From positions 682,001 to 746,000 of the forward strand of contig NC_014643.1 in NCBI RefSeq assembly GCF_000164695.2: a stretch of 64,000 bases of DNA, written 5' to 3'. Positions 51,255 to 60,047 of the stretch are shown piece after piece. Numbering within the stretch: the first letter of the stretch is position 1; each line of letters starts with the position of its first letter. The notes beneath the pieces were generated by a model. That model saw nothing but the letters and a program-made list of their open reading frames with translations. It made no database searches and was not told where the DNA came from. The translations under genes were made by a program, and so were the position numbers. The DNA is from Rothia dentocariosa ATCC 17931. GTDB lineage: Bacteria > Actinomycetota > Actinomycetes > Actinomycetales > Micrococcaceae.

Positions 51255-52001
51255 TCACGGTTGATAGGGGTTCTTCGGGGAATATATGCCTCGTTTCATG
51301 CGCGATGCATACACTACAAATATAATCGAGAAAACTAAATCAACCGCAGGTGCAACCGTCGCCACTAGGGAGACTAGCGCCCCTTTATCCACGGTATGTC
51401 CCCAGGTCACCACGTTTTCTACTGTCGGGAGTAAAACTAGGGCTCCTCCTATAGCTCCCAAGGCTGAAAGCACAATCCCAATAATGTTGATAACGCGCAC
51501 CCGCAGATAGTGGCGGTTATTTTTAACGGCTAACCAGCCAAAAATATTGCAGATTGGAAAGGCCGCGATAAGCGTTACTAAAATATACCCGGGCACAATG
51601 ACTATACGTTCACGTGAAAGGCATTTATCCTGATCCAATGCCTCTTTGCACAAATCAAACGTGTCATTAATACCTGAAATAATACCCATCGCATACAGGG
51701 CAAGAAGCGCACCTACAATACCTAGACGCACCAGATATATTGATGCATATTTTCTGATCTCGGAATTATCAGGACCCGTCGATAATGCACCAGAGTACCC
51801 GTAGGTACCCGGCACACCGTACGCTGCAGACCCGACAGTATAGGGGTTCTGGGGTGCTGCATAAGCGAGCACACCAGGCTGACCCTGCATTGGATAACCC
51901 GCCGACAAGGCTGGATGCGCCACGTGGTGTTCCGCACCCCGCCCCGTCGGCTGTACATCAGAATTATTGCCAGATACGTTTTCTACCGGCTCGTGAGCCA
52001 C
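51255..52001 (-). CDS. Array member 10: membrane protein related to member 11
   Basis: 248 residues from a GTG (AAAGG upstream). N-tail of ~80 residues rich in Gly/Tyr/Pro/Ala; helices at about 88-112, 138-160, 172-198 and 215-238. A central motif NIFGWLAVKNNRHYLRVRVIN precedes helix 3 (in two blocks) and matches member 11. A loop with two Cys (FDLCKEALDQDKCLSRE) lies between helices 1 and 2; member 11 also has two Cys there, which could form an extracellular disulfide. Function unknown. Confidence 0.75.
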   Translation of the reverse strand: MAHEPVENVSGNNSDVQPTGRGAEHHVAHPALSAGYPMQGQPGVLAYAAPQNPYTVGSAAYGVPGTYGYSGALSTGPDNSEIRKYASIYLVRLGIVGALLALYAMGIISGINDTFDLCKEALDQDKCLSRERIVIVPGYILVTLIAAFPICNIFGWLAVKNNRHYLRVRVINIIGIVLSALGAIGGALVLLPTVENVVTWGHTVDKGALVSLVATVAPAVDLVFSIIFVVYASRMKRGIYSPKNPYQP

Positions 52002-52059
52002 ATTTTACCTTTCACACCAAGACAACTCGAATGAGGCACGGTGGGGCACCCCGCAGTGG

Positions 52060-53010
52060 TTATACACCGGGTTTCGTGAAGTAGTCCTTATGGTTCATCC
52101 ACGAGGCATGCCGGACGAAAATAATCGAGAAAATAAGCTCTGCCACGGGTACTGCCCCAGCCACGAGGAATATGATAAAAATGGCGAGTAATCCCGAGGA
52201 TCCAAACGCCGTTATCATGGCTATACCGCCCAAGAGCATTAAACCAGCAAGCACAATCCCCAAAGACGAAAGCACAATGCCAATAATGTTAATGACAAGC
52301 ACCCTCACGTGGTGCTGATTTTTCCTAACGGCAAGCAGCCCAAAAATATGACATATCGGGTACGCGATTAAAATGACAAGGAAAATCGACGCCCCCGTGA
52401 TTGCTGAGGTGTTATCCTCACGGCATACTCGCTGCGAGTATTCACTCCATGAGTAGCTGCCGGTTCCGCAGTCGCTAAGTTCGATGATCGCACCGATAAG
52501 GTTGAAAGTCGTCGCAACAATACCGATCGCAATAAGAGCACCCACAATACACAGGCGCAGCAGGTACATCAGCGAACGTTTGCGGACAATCTCATCGTGC
52601 GGGTTTGCAGGATATGCAGTGTACGGGTATGCGGTTGGGCTCGGCACTGCATATCCCGAATATCCGGGTACGACATGCGGATTCGCATAGGGATTTGGAG
52701 GCGTCGATGGACTCGGCGCAGGATAGCCCGGTTGCAACCCGACATACCCTGGTGCTGACGGAGGAGTCTGCTGGTTCTGGGTGTTGCCGGAGTTGTTGGG
52801 ATTTTGTTTATCCTCGGATAAAGGAGCCGACTTTGCGGCGTGACCGCTATGTTCGTGCTGCGATGCGCCGCCGGTTCCATCGGTTTTATGTGCGGTGCTG
52901 TCCCCCGAATGCTCATCTACAGGCGACGTCGCCGAAGATTCCTGCGGCGCAGTTCTAGGTTCCTCAGACTGACGGGAAGAATTATCGTTTTTCATGGGGT
53001 CTGTGCTCAT
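52060..53010 (-). CDS. Array member 11: membrane protein with long charged/Pro-rich tail
   Basis: 316 residues, GAGGA before the ATG. N-tail ~150 residues: Ser/Thr/Glu/His-rich (1-80), then Pro/Tyr/Ala-rich repeats (AxxYPYTAYPAN). Four helices (about 150-175, 202-225, 235-262, 270-300). HIFGLLAVRKNQHHVRVLVIN matches member 10 (two blocks), and the loop between helices 1 and 2 has Cys residues (SDCGTGSYSWSEYSQRVC). Recent duplicates of one another by sequence and by equal spacing. Function unknown. Confidence 0.76.
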   Translation of the reverse strand: MSTDPMKNDNSSRQSEEPRTAPQESSATSPVDEHSGDSTAHKTDGTGGASQHEHSGHAAKSAPLSEDKQNPNNSGNTQNQQTPPSAPGYVGLQPGYPAPSPSTPPNPYANPHVVPGYSGYAVPSPTAYPYTAYPANPHDEIVRKRSLMYLLRLCIVGALIAIGIVATTFNLIGAIIELSDCGTGSYSWSEYSQRVCREDNTSAITGASIFLVILIAYPICHIFGLLAVRKNQHHVRVLVINIIGIVLSSLGIVLAGLMLLGGIAMITAFGSSGLLAIFIIFLVAGAVPVAELIFSIIFVRHASWMNHKDYFTKPGV

Positions 53011-53161
53011 ATATACATCCTCATTACCGGTAATTTCTGTGTAGCCCGGCGCGCGGGTGCCTCGCTACACCAACGTTGGGTTATGTCATACACTACCACG
53101 CTTGCAAGGAGTAACGGCTGCAATCATGGCACGTTGGGGAGCGGATAAGCTCAGGAACTCA

Positions 53162-53740
53162 TTATGGTATATCCGAGTCTGTGCGGTGGGTGCTCTGTGC
53201 TTCGGCCTTAGTCAGCGTATGGTCGTTGACTGCCTGGTCTTCAGGCGGGGAAGATTCTTGTGACAGATCGCGAGTCTCTTGGGCTTCACGTTCGGCACGG
53301 GAGGGGAACCTGCGGAAGATCAGGAAGACGAATATGAGGGAGCATAAAATCTCGATCACGAAGGACGCCATAATCCAAATGGTCAGAATGGGGTACGAGC
53401 CTCCCAGGAGTTTCCACAGGGTTCTTGGCCCGTGAATAAACACCAAAATATAGGCGAAAAATCCGGTTATAACGGATGCCGCCAAGGCGCTGAGCAGGTT
53501 TCCCACCATGACGAGACCCATAGATTTATTGCGCGCATACGCGACCGCAAACCAGCCGTGCAAAGACAGGTACATGAGGGGAACCGCGCCGATGGGGTCA
53601 AGCCCGATAGCCTCGAAAAAATACACCAGCGTCAGTGCAGGCACCACGAGGAAAAGCATGCGGACAAGATACAGGCGCCGCACGGGTGGCGGCGTGGAAC
53701 AAGCCTGATCCCAAAAACCCGGGTTATATTGTTCGCTCAT
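53162..53740 (-). CDS. Array member 12: four-helix membrane protein with charged C-tail
   Basis: The ATG at 53740 has CAGGG upstream; the frame is open to 53800. 192 residues. Short N-tail (PGFWDQACSTPPP), helices at about 20-40, 45-62, 70-95 and 108-135, then a Glu/Ser/Asp-rich tail of ~50 residues. It contains YARNKSMGLVMVGNLLSALA in the position of the G-x-x-W loop. First gene of the array in the direction of transcription. Function unknown. Confidence 0.74.
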   Translation of the reverse strand: MSEQYNPGFWDQACSTPPPVRRLYLVRMLFLVVPALTLVYFFEAIGLDPIGAVPLMYLSLHGWFAVAYARNKSMGLVMVGNLLSALAASVITGFFAYILVFIHGPRTLWKLLGGSYPILTIWIMASFVIEILCSLIFVFLIFRRFPSRAEREAQETRDLSQESSPPEDQAVNDHTLTKAEAQSTHRTDSDIP

Positions 53741-53903
53741 AGGTACCCTGTCTGCCGCTGGCATTGTGAAGCACTGCCGGAGGCGCCATCGAGAAAGCAC
53801 TCAATACTACGGTACGAGATGAAACTGAGATAACGCTGAAATTTACGCCCTATTTACTGAAGCGTCACCAAGAGCTTGCAGAACGCAGCAAAAATTTCAG
53901 AGT

Positions 53904-54410
53904 TTATCCCTCGAAAATCCCGCGGGTACGATCCTTACGCACGGTGTGCGCCGGGAAAATTCGGCCGCTCATGCTGATGTAAACGCCCGGTTCCAGCAGG
54001 TTAAGCGCGGAAATCGCAGCCCCCAGGTTGAACCCCGCATCCGAATGCGCCATGACCGCTGGCTGCATGGCACCGGTCAGCACCACAACCTTTGACCCCA
54101 GCTCGGCGTGCTCGGCGATGTATCGGGCGGATTCGCTCATCGTGTCGGTCCCGTGGGTGATGAGAACCTGGTCGTGTTCAATCGCGTTGAGGGCGGCAAC
54201 GAGTTCGGCACGGTCTTCGTCGGTCATATCCAGGCTGTCTTTGCCGATGAGCGCACGAATATCAAAACGAATATCGGTGAGCACTCTCGACAGCACATCG
54301 TGCGCGGCAGGCTTGCCAATATCGAGGGTGCCCGCCACCGAGTAGAACTTATCGATAGTTCCGCCGGTTGCCAGGATAGTGATAACGTCCGGGTTTTTGA
54401 TGGTGCTCAT
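53904..54410 (-). CDS. Single-domain asparaginase-like protein
   Basis: 168 residues with AAGGAG before the ATG. It has the N-terminal asparaginase domain only: ATGGTID (about 14-20, catalytic Thr) and THGTDTMSESA (about 84-94, catalytic Thr/Asp). Full-length bacterial asparaginases are ~330 residues and use both domains. It stops cleanly after FPAHTVRKDRTRGIFEG, so this looks like the known short form rather than a truncation. Activity is uncertain. Confidence 0.82.
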   Translation of the reverse strand: MSTIKNPDVITILATGGTIDKFYSVAGTLDIGKPAAHDVLSRVLTDIRFDIRALIGKDSLDMTDEDRAELVAALNAIEHDQVLITHGTDTMSESARYIAEHAELGSKVVVLTGAMQPAVMAHSDAGFNLGAAISALNLLEPGVYISMSGRIFPAHTVRKDRTRGIFEG

Positions 54411-54559
54411 GGGCGCGGGCTCCTTAGGGGCTGAAACATCGCCGGGGTGTATCTTTGCCCCGGTACCGCATATATTCTAGGGCATTGACGGGTATTTCTT
54501 CATGCCTTATGGGGCACGAAAATGTGGTGTTGGGCCGCGTGTCATTGGCGGGCGTAAAA

Positions 54560-54600
54560 TACCCACCCGGGCGTGGAGGAGGAGTCCGCCCGGGTGGGTA
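54560..54600. terminator. Bidirectional terminator
   Basis: TACCCACCCGGGCG / CGCCCGGGTGGGTA arms (14 bp, 54560-54573 and 54587-54600) with a 13-nt loop, following the histidine kinase gene. Confidence 0.75.
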
Positions 54601-54655
54601 AGCCTTATAGCATGCGCTTATCGCGGTGGTTAGCGGTTGTGCCTGAAGACAGCAC

Positions 54656-56137
54656 TCACGAATTTTGCTCCGCCGTAGGTGCGGCATACGGCACGATCGT
54701 TCGCACCGACGTTGGTCCTTCCGCGGGGCTGCTGACGAACATTTCCCCATCGAAGGTGGCGAGCCTGCGGCGAACGCCTTCCAAGCCGCCGGATGCTTTG
54801 CTGCCCAGCGCATCCTGTGGGATACCACCGGTGCCGTCATCTTGCACTTCCAACATAATGAGCGATTTACCCTGCGTGATACTCACGGTAATATTTTGGG
54901 CGTTCGCGTGTTTGACGGCGTTCGTCACCAACTCCGCCGCCGCGAAGTACAGCGCGGTCTCCAGCGGTTCGGGCAGGCGCCCGGTCAGCGTGCTCGTAAA
55001 TGTAGTCGGTACCGAGGTGCTGGCGCACAGCGAGCGCACTGCCTCATTCAGCCCGCGGTCCGCCAGCAGCGGCGGGCGAATACCCCGCACCAGGCCGCGC
55101 AGCTCCTGCAGGGCCGTCACCGAGCTGTTCTGCGCTTGGGAAAGCATCTGCTGGGCGCGTTCGGGGTCTTCTTTCATGAGTGCGGCAACCTCGTTGAGTG
55201 TCATGCCCATAGAGACCAGGTGCGCCTGAACCCCGTCGTGAAGGTCACGTTCGATGCGTGAGATTTCGTCCTGCTGAAAATCCAGGGCATCGTTGCGGGT
55301 GTCGGTCAGGTGGCTGATACGCTCACGCAGCACCAGTTCGGAGGGGCGCCCCAGCACAGGCTGAACCCAGTAGCCGTAGGCCTTCAGCAGAGGTCGGGCG
55401 ATGATGAACGCCAACGGGATCTGGATAATACCCATGATTCCGGCATACCAGTACGCATTGGGGGTGGTCATATCAAGGAACATGTAGTGTGGTCCGCCGG
55501 GATCAACGTCAAACAAAGGGGCGAAATAATGCTGCCCCATCATGAGCGCAACACCCCACACACCGCTGAGGAATAGCAAGATTGGTAAAATCCCAAGGAA
55601 TGTACCCACAAAGACATTTACAAAGTGCCAGAGAATATCGCGCAGCACCAGACTATCGCCCAGCCGGGCGAGGCTTTTGCGGGGGTTGATCGAGTATTTA
55701 CCGCCTTCTACGGGTTTGTACCCGCCGATCACCTCGACTCCGGCACGGTGGCGTGCGGTATTGCGCTCTGCCTCTGCATTGAATTTCATCCAGTTCAGCA
55801 TGAACGGCAGGATCAGGAAGCCAATCCCCACCAGGCACAGGCTGATGACGACGCAGAAAAGAGCAAAAACATAGACCTCATAGATGGCACGAATGAAAAT
55901 ACCCGCCATGAGAAGAATAGTTTGCCCGCGCCCGGGCGGATTGTAGTCCCGCCCAGATGTCTGGGTGCTCAGCGGTTTGAGATAGGAAGGTCGTGAGCTG
56001 ATTGAATCCGGGTTGACTGACTCCGGGCGTGCGGGCGCGGAACCGGGCTGAGGTTTGGAGCTGGGTTGGGGCGCGGAACTCGACTGCGGGTCTGTGTACA
56101 TCCGCAGGATCGGTTCGGCAACGTTTTCGGTGGGCAT
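54656..56137 (-). CDS. DesK/NarX-type sensor histidine kinase
   Basis: The ATG at 56137 follows GGAGGCGGCACG; the frame is open to 56185. 493 residues. Pro/Ser-rich cytoplasmic N-tail (1-60), about four to five helices (75-290) with a PspC/DUF-type sensor region (FALFCVVISLCLVGIGFLIL), then HisKA_3 (RIERDLHDGVQAHL, His near 299) and HATPase_c (ELVTNAVKHAN; DDGTGG; GGLEGVRRRL). It is divergent from its LuxR-type partner by 130 bp. Stimulus unknown, probably envelope-related. Confidence 0.92.
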   Translation of the reverse strand: MPTENVAEPILRMYTDPQSSSAPQPSSKPQPGSAPARPESVNPDSISSRPSYLKPLSTQTSGRDYNPPGRGQTILLMAGIFIRAIYEVYVFALFCVVISLCLVGIGFLILPFMLNWMKFNAEAERNTARHRAGVEVIGGYKPVEGGKYSINPRKSLARLGDSLVLRDILWHFVNVFVGTFLGILPILLFLSGVWGVALMMGQHYFAPLFDVDPGGPHYMFLDMTTPNAYWYAGIMGIIQIPLAFIIARPLLKAYGYWVQPVLGRPSELVLRERISHLTDTRNDALDFQQDEISRIERDLHDGVQAHLVSMGMTLNEVAALMKEDPERAQQMLSQAQNSSVTALQELRGLVRGIRPPLLADRGLNEAVRSLCASTSVPTTFTSTLTGRLPEPLETALYFAAAELVTNAVKHANAQNITVSITQGKSLIMLEVQDDGTGGIPQDALGSKASGGLEGVRRRLATFDGEMFVSSPAEGPTSVRTIVPYAAPTAEQNS

Positions 56138-56267
56138 CGTGCCGCCTCCTGTCGGTAATCCGTGGTGGTGTGGTTGCGTTTCCATATAATTAATAGTGTC
56201 ACCGAAGAGCTGGCTCCGTCATGGGTGCTGGCACCACCTTTTTCCGCAATGTTGTATCGGAGGGCGG

Positions 56268-56915
56268 ATGCGCATCGTCATAGCCGAAGACCAGTTTTTG
56301 CTCCGGCAGGGGCTTGAGAACCTGTTTACCCGCCACGGTTTTGAGGTTGTTGCCGCCGTGGATGATGGGCCGTCGCTCACGGATGCGGTGCTCACCCACC
56401 GCCCGGATGTTGCGCTGATCGACATTCGCATGCCGCCGACCTTCACGGATGAGGGTTTGCGCGCGGCGGTTCAGATTCGCAAGCAGATTCCGGGGCAGCC
56501 GGTGCTGATTCTTTCGCAGTATGTAGAGCGCCTGTATGTGGATGAGCTGCATATGGACGGCGGTTTGGGCACCGGCTACCTGCTGAAAGATAGGGTGTTT
56601 GACGATGCCGGGTTTGTGCGCTCGGTCAAGGCGGTTGCCGCAGGTGGCGTGGTGGTAGACCCGGAGACCCTCAAGGAGCTAATGGAGCATCGGGCGGTGC
56701 AGCAGCGCTTGGAGAGGCTGACTTCCCGCGAGCTTGAGGTGCTGACCCTCATGGCGGAGGGTCTGTCAAACAGCGATATTGCTGAGAAGCTGTTCGTGGC
56801 GGAAAAGACCGTGGCGAAGCACATTAACACCCTTTTCGCGAAGCTCGACCTACCCGATACGAACAGCAACGCCCGCCGCGTGCAGGCCGTACTGCATCTG
56901 CTGCGGAATGGGTGA
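56268..56915 (+). CDS. NarL/LuxR-family response regulator
   Basis: The ATG at 56268 directly follows GGAGGGCGG; the frame is open to 56196. 215 residues. Receiver domain 1-120 with acidic pocket E7/D8, phospho-acceptor D52 (ALIDIRMPP) and the Lys in YLLKDRV. The LuxR helix-turn-helix is at about 150-195 (LTSRELEVLTLMAEGLSNSDIA, in two blocks, and VAEKTVAKHINTLFAKL). It forms a two-component pair with the divergent kinase; the 130-bp gap contains TATAAT at 56185-56190. Confidence 0.93.
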   Translation: MRIVIAEDQFLLRQGLENLFTRHGFEVVAAVDDGPSLTDAVLTHRPDVALIDIRMPPTFTDEGLRAAVQIRKQIPGQPVLILSQYVERLYVDELHMDGGLGTGYLLKDRVFDDAGFVRSVKAVAAGGVVVDPETLKELMEHRAVQQRLERLTSRELEVLTLMAEGLSNSDIAEKLFVAEKTVAKHINTLFAKLDLPDTNSNARRVQAVLHLLRNG

Positions 56916-57083
56916 TACTTTCGGTTTAGCCTAGTTTTCTATTCGGTGAGTTATCGTGCAATGGGCGGTTATTTAAGCCGCCCGATAGACTTCACGATTG
57001 TAATTACACAAACGCTTGAACCGGTCTTATGCCCCGCGTATAGTCGCCTACTACGGAACTAAACCTGATGGAAGGAGTACATG

Positions 57084-57548
57084 ATGCGCGCGAACTACCC
57101 CGAACTCGTCCCCGAGTCCTACAAGGCAATGATGGCGTTAGAAGGTACTCTCACCCTGGAAACCGCCCTCAAAGAGCTCGTCAAATTGCGCGTCTCACAG
57201 ATTAACGGATGTGCTTTCTGCACCGATATGCACGCCAAGGAGGCCAAACTCAACGGTGAGCGGGAGCTGCGGCTGTACCATGTGCCGGTTTGGCGGGAGT
57301 CCAATCTCTTTAATGAGAAGGAACGTGCAGCCTTGGAGTGGGCCGAAAAACTAACTCGCCTGGATGGCGGACATGTGACCGATGCAGATTATCAGGAGGT
57401 TCGCCAATACTTTGATGACAAAGAGCTGGCAGAGCTCACCTTCGTGATCACCGCTATTAATGCTTGGAATCGTCTGGGCGTGGCATACGCCGCCGTTCCC
57501 GGAAGTGTTGACAAAATGATGGGTCTGGATAAAGCAGGACTGGAATAA
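57084..57548 (+). CDS. AhpD-like alkyl hydroperoxidase (carboxymuconolactone decarboxylase fold)
   Basis: 154 residues. The start is the second of two adjacent ATGs (57081 and 57084), which gives the better spacing from GGAAGGAG. The redox motif is CAFCTDMH (Cys43, Cys46, His50), typical of the AhpD superfamily, with the C-terminal ITAINAWNRLGVAY. It detoxifies peroxides using a thiol partner. Monocistronic; partner reductase is not in the window. Confidence 0.9.
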   Translation: MRANYPELVPESYKAMMALEGTLTLETALKELVKLRVSQINGCAFCTDMHAKEAKLNGERELRLYHVPVWRESNLFNEKERAALEWAEKLTRLDGGHVTDADYQEVRQYFDDKELAELTFVITAINAWNRLGVAYAAVPGSVDKMMGLDKAGLE

Positions 57549-57739
57549 AGGCTCTGTTACTCGACCCGATCGGGTCTATCTGCAACAGATTTAACCTCGT
57601 GAGCGGTTGTGAAATACCCGATGGGTTTCGAGCTCTACCGGTTATGAGACTGATACATGACTTACATAGTTAGGTTTATTTCTAGCGTTTTTTACATTAT
57701 TTCTTGATATTTATTTTTATGGCAGGTATACCAACATGA

Positions 57740-57796
57740 CTCAAGGGTCTTCGACAGCATGCCTATTGCTAAAACATGCCCCCGAAGACCCTTGAG
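57740..57796 (-). terminator. Terminator of secreted-protein gene copy 1
   Basis: CTCAAGGGTCTTCG / CGAAGACCCTTGAG arms (14 bp) with nested GCATG/CATGC. A near-copy is at 58866-58923. 57549-57739 is otherwise AT-rich non-coding sequence. Confidence 0.7.
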
Positions 57797-57875
57797 CCGA
57801 AAATATATTTTATTTTCAGAAATCTAATGCATTAAATAAAATGCAAAAGGTAATACCATGCTAAAGGTACACTAG

Positions 57876-58577
57876 TTACCGTGCTGCTAACAGAGGAAAA
57901 ACCGGGATATGGGTATGGTTCCAGACCACGACGGGATAGGAATCCTCACTCGTCGTCATGTCGCCCTGATCGTATGCAGTAAGGTGAACCTGGTACTTGT
58001 GGCTCGGGTTAATCTTAGTGCCATCAACGTTCACATGCAGGTCAAAGTGTCCATCACTACTAATGCTAGACCCGCCTACAGTGGTGCTAACGTCATCATC
58101 AACGACGTTCCCGAACTCATCAAGCTCCTGAACAGTCAGAGAGTAATTAAAACTGGGGTTATTATCGTACCAGACACCTCGAACATTCAGAGCATTGTCA
58201 GTTTTCTGCGGGTCAATGAATCCGTCAACAGAGTCGATCACAACAAAGATGCTCTCTACAGGAGCACTAGGCTGGCTTACCTGCCTCTGACCATTTTGCG
58301 ATGCAGAATTCGAGTCGTTCTGAGAAGCGTTAGCGCCTTGCTGCTGGCTCTGAGATGAGCCGTCAGATGCAACCTGCGTAGCACCACCCTGAGCCTGCTG
58401 ACCTTGACCATTAGTACTCTGCTGTTGCCCCTGTGCATTCTGGGATGCAGAGCTTGCGCCTTCACTCTGAGGGCTTGCAGGCGCTGCGTTTGCCTGCGCA
58501 AGCGGAAGAACCGTCACACCCGCAAGGGTGAAAATAGCAGCTCCGGTCATAGCCGAACGAGAATAGCGAAAAGCCAT
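57876..58577 (-). CDS. Secreted Gln/Ser-rich protein, copy 1
   Basis: The ATG at 58577 (TGGAG 6 nt upstream) is preferred over three in-frame ATG/leader codons to 58589. 233 residues. A Sec signal (MAFRYSRSAMTGAAIFTLAG, cleavage after ANA, near 34). Then a low-complexity Gln/Ser/Gly/Ala region (about 38-100). Then a ~125-residue beta-rich domain (SVDGFIDPQKTDNALNV; LTVQELDEFGNVVDD; DGTKINPSHKYQVHL; PVVVWNHTHIPVF) resembling an Ig-like or adhesin fold. No LPXTG or TM anchor. A tandem duplicate with a longer repeat region follows upstream. Confidence 0.82.
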   Translation of the reverse strand: MAFRYSRSAMTGAAIFTLAGVTVLPLAQANAAPASPQSEGASSASQNAQGQQQSTNGQGQQAQGGATQVASDGSSQSQQQGANASQNDSNSASQNGQRQVSQPSAPVESIFVVIDSVDGFIDPQKTDNALNVRGVWYDNNPSFNYSLTVQELDEFGNVVDDDVSTTVGGSSISSDGHFDLHVNVDGTKINPSHKYQVHLTAYDQGDMTTSEDSYPVVVWNHTHIPVFPLLAAR

Positions 58578-58865
58578 CATAAACTCCATTCATCGGTGAC
58601 ATGAACAATTCAACCCTAAACATAATTGAGGACCGAGACACAAGAGATATCGAGGAATCATCACAATAATTATTCTGAGAACGAACTTTTTTACACCGAT
58701 ATAGGCTATAGCGGGTTAATAGCTCTGAAAAGTTCAATGTATTTCATTCATCAGTGAATGGAATACTGATAAATGTAATATATTACTAGATTTAAGTATA
58801 GAATTTTTAACATTAGTTCTTGATATTTATTTATGGCAAATATGCCCGCTAATGTGCCAGCGCAA

Positions 58866-58923
58866 CTCAAAGGGTCTTCAACAGCATGCATATCACTAAA
58901 ACATGCCCCCGAAGACCCTTGAG
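58866..58923 (-). terminator. Terminator of secreted-protein gene copy 2
   Basis: Same hairpin family as 57740-57796 (CTCAAAGGGTCTTC / GAAGACCCTTGAG). The 58578-58865 gap otherwise holds the copy 1 promoter, repeated upstream of copy 2. Confidence 0.7.
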
Positions 58924-58994
58924 CCGAAAATATATTTTATTTTTCAGAAATCTAATACACTAAACAAAATGCAAAAGATAATACGGTGTATTAA

Positions 58995-60047
58995 CTACTG
59001 TGCTGCCGACAGAGGAACAACCGGAATGTAGCTACGGTTCCAGACCACGACGGGGTAGTACGCGTAACTCCTCGTTAAGGTATCCTGATCAAACACGTCC
59101 AGGTAAAGCCGGTACTGGTGGTTCGGGTTAATCTTAGTACCATCAACAACCACGGATATCCCGAGGTTCCCCTCCGAATCATTGCTAGACGCGCCGCCGA
59201 CGGTGTTAACGTCATCATTAACGATGTTCCCGAACTCGTCGAGCTCCTGAACACGCAGGTCGGATATTATACGGTGGGTATTATCGACCCCGGTAATCCC
59301 TACAGACAGAGAGTTATTAGTCTTCTGCGGGTCAATGAATCCATCGACAGAGGTGATTGTAGCATAGCCGGAGCTCTGCTTCGCGGGTGCGGAGGGCTGG
59401 CTATGACGGCTCTGATTATTCTGTGACGCAGAATTCGAGTTTGAGCTGCTCTGGGAAGCGGATGCACCCTGAGCCTGCTGACCCTGACCGCCGGCATTAG
59501 CACCCTGCTGATCCTGAGATGCACTAGGCTGGCCCTGCTGCTGTCCTTGACCACTCTGGGATGCGGAGCTTGCACCCCGACTCTGAGGAGCCTGCTGACC
59601 CTGACCGCTGGCATTAGTACCCTGCTTATCCTGAGATGCACTAGGCTGGCCCTGCTGCTGTTCACCGCCGGATGCAGCCTGCGAAGGATCCTGTGTCGCA
59701 CCGCCCTGGGTCTGCTGCTGACCCTGACCGCCGGCATTAGCGCTCTGCTGTTGATCTTGGGTTGCACCATCCTGCTTCTGGCCACTGGCGTTAGCACCCT
59801 GCTGACCCTGAGCATCAGCATTGGCACCCTGCTGGCCCTGACCGTTAGCATTGGCGCCCTGCTGCTGACCCTGATCCTGACCGTTCTGTGCTGCAGAATT
59901 TGGCTGGCCCTGAGTGGACCCAGAACGAGCCTCATCCTGAGGACTTGCAGGCGCTGCATTTGCCTGCGCAAGCGGAAGAACCGTCACACCCGCAAGGGTG
60001 AAAATAGCAGCTCCGGTCATAGCCGAACGAGAATAGCGAAAAGCCAT
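58995..60047 (-). CDS. Secreted Gln/Gly-rich protein, copy 2 (expanded repeat)
   Basis: 350 residues (ATG at 60047). The signal peptide is identical to copy 1. The low-complexity region is ~200 residues of imperfect G-Q-x-Q-Q-G-A-(N/S)-A repeats, three times longer than in copy 1. The C-terminal domain is homologous (SVDGFIDPQKTNNSL; VQELDEFGNIVND; DGTKINPNHQYRLYL; PVVVWNRSYIPVV). The long Gln-rich stalk and distal domain suggest a surface or matrix protein; repeat number is likely to vary between strains. Confidence 0.83.
   Translation of the reverse strand: MAFRYSRSAMTGAAIFTLAGVTVLPLAQANAAPASPQDEARSGSTQGQPNSAAQNGQDQGQQQGANANGQGQQGANADAQGQQGANASGQKQDGATQDQQQSANAGGQGQQQTQGGATQDPSQAASGGEQQQGQPSASQDKQGTNASGQGQQAPQSRGASSASQSGQGQQQGQPSASQDQQGANAGGQGQQAQGASASQSSSNSNSASQNNQSRHSQPSAPAKQSSGYATITSVDGFIDPQKTNNSLSVGITGVDNTHRIISDLRVQELDEFGNIVNDDVNTVGGASSNDSEGNLGISVVVDGTKINPNHQYRLYLDVFDQDTLTRSYAYYPVVVWNRSYIPVVPLSAAQ

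Noticed and set aside
59400..59960. CRISPR-like repeat tract
   Set aside because: The repeats are in-frame codons for the Gln/Gly stalk of the secreted protein and have no unique spacers.
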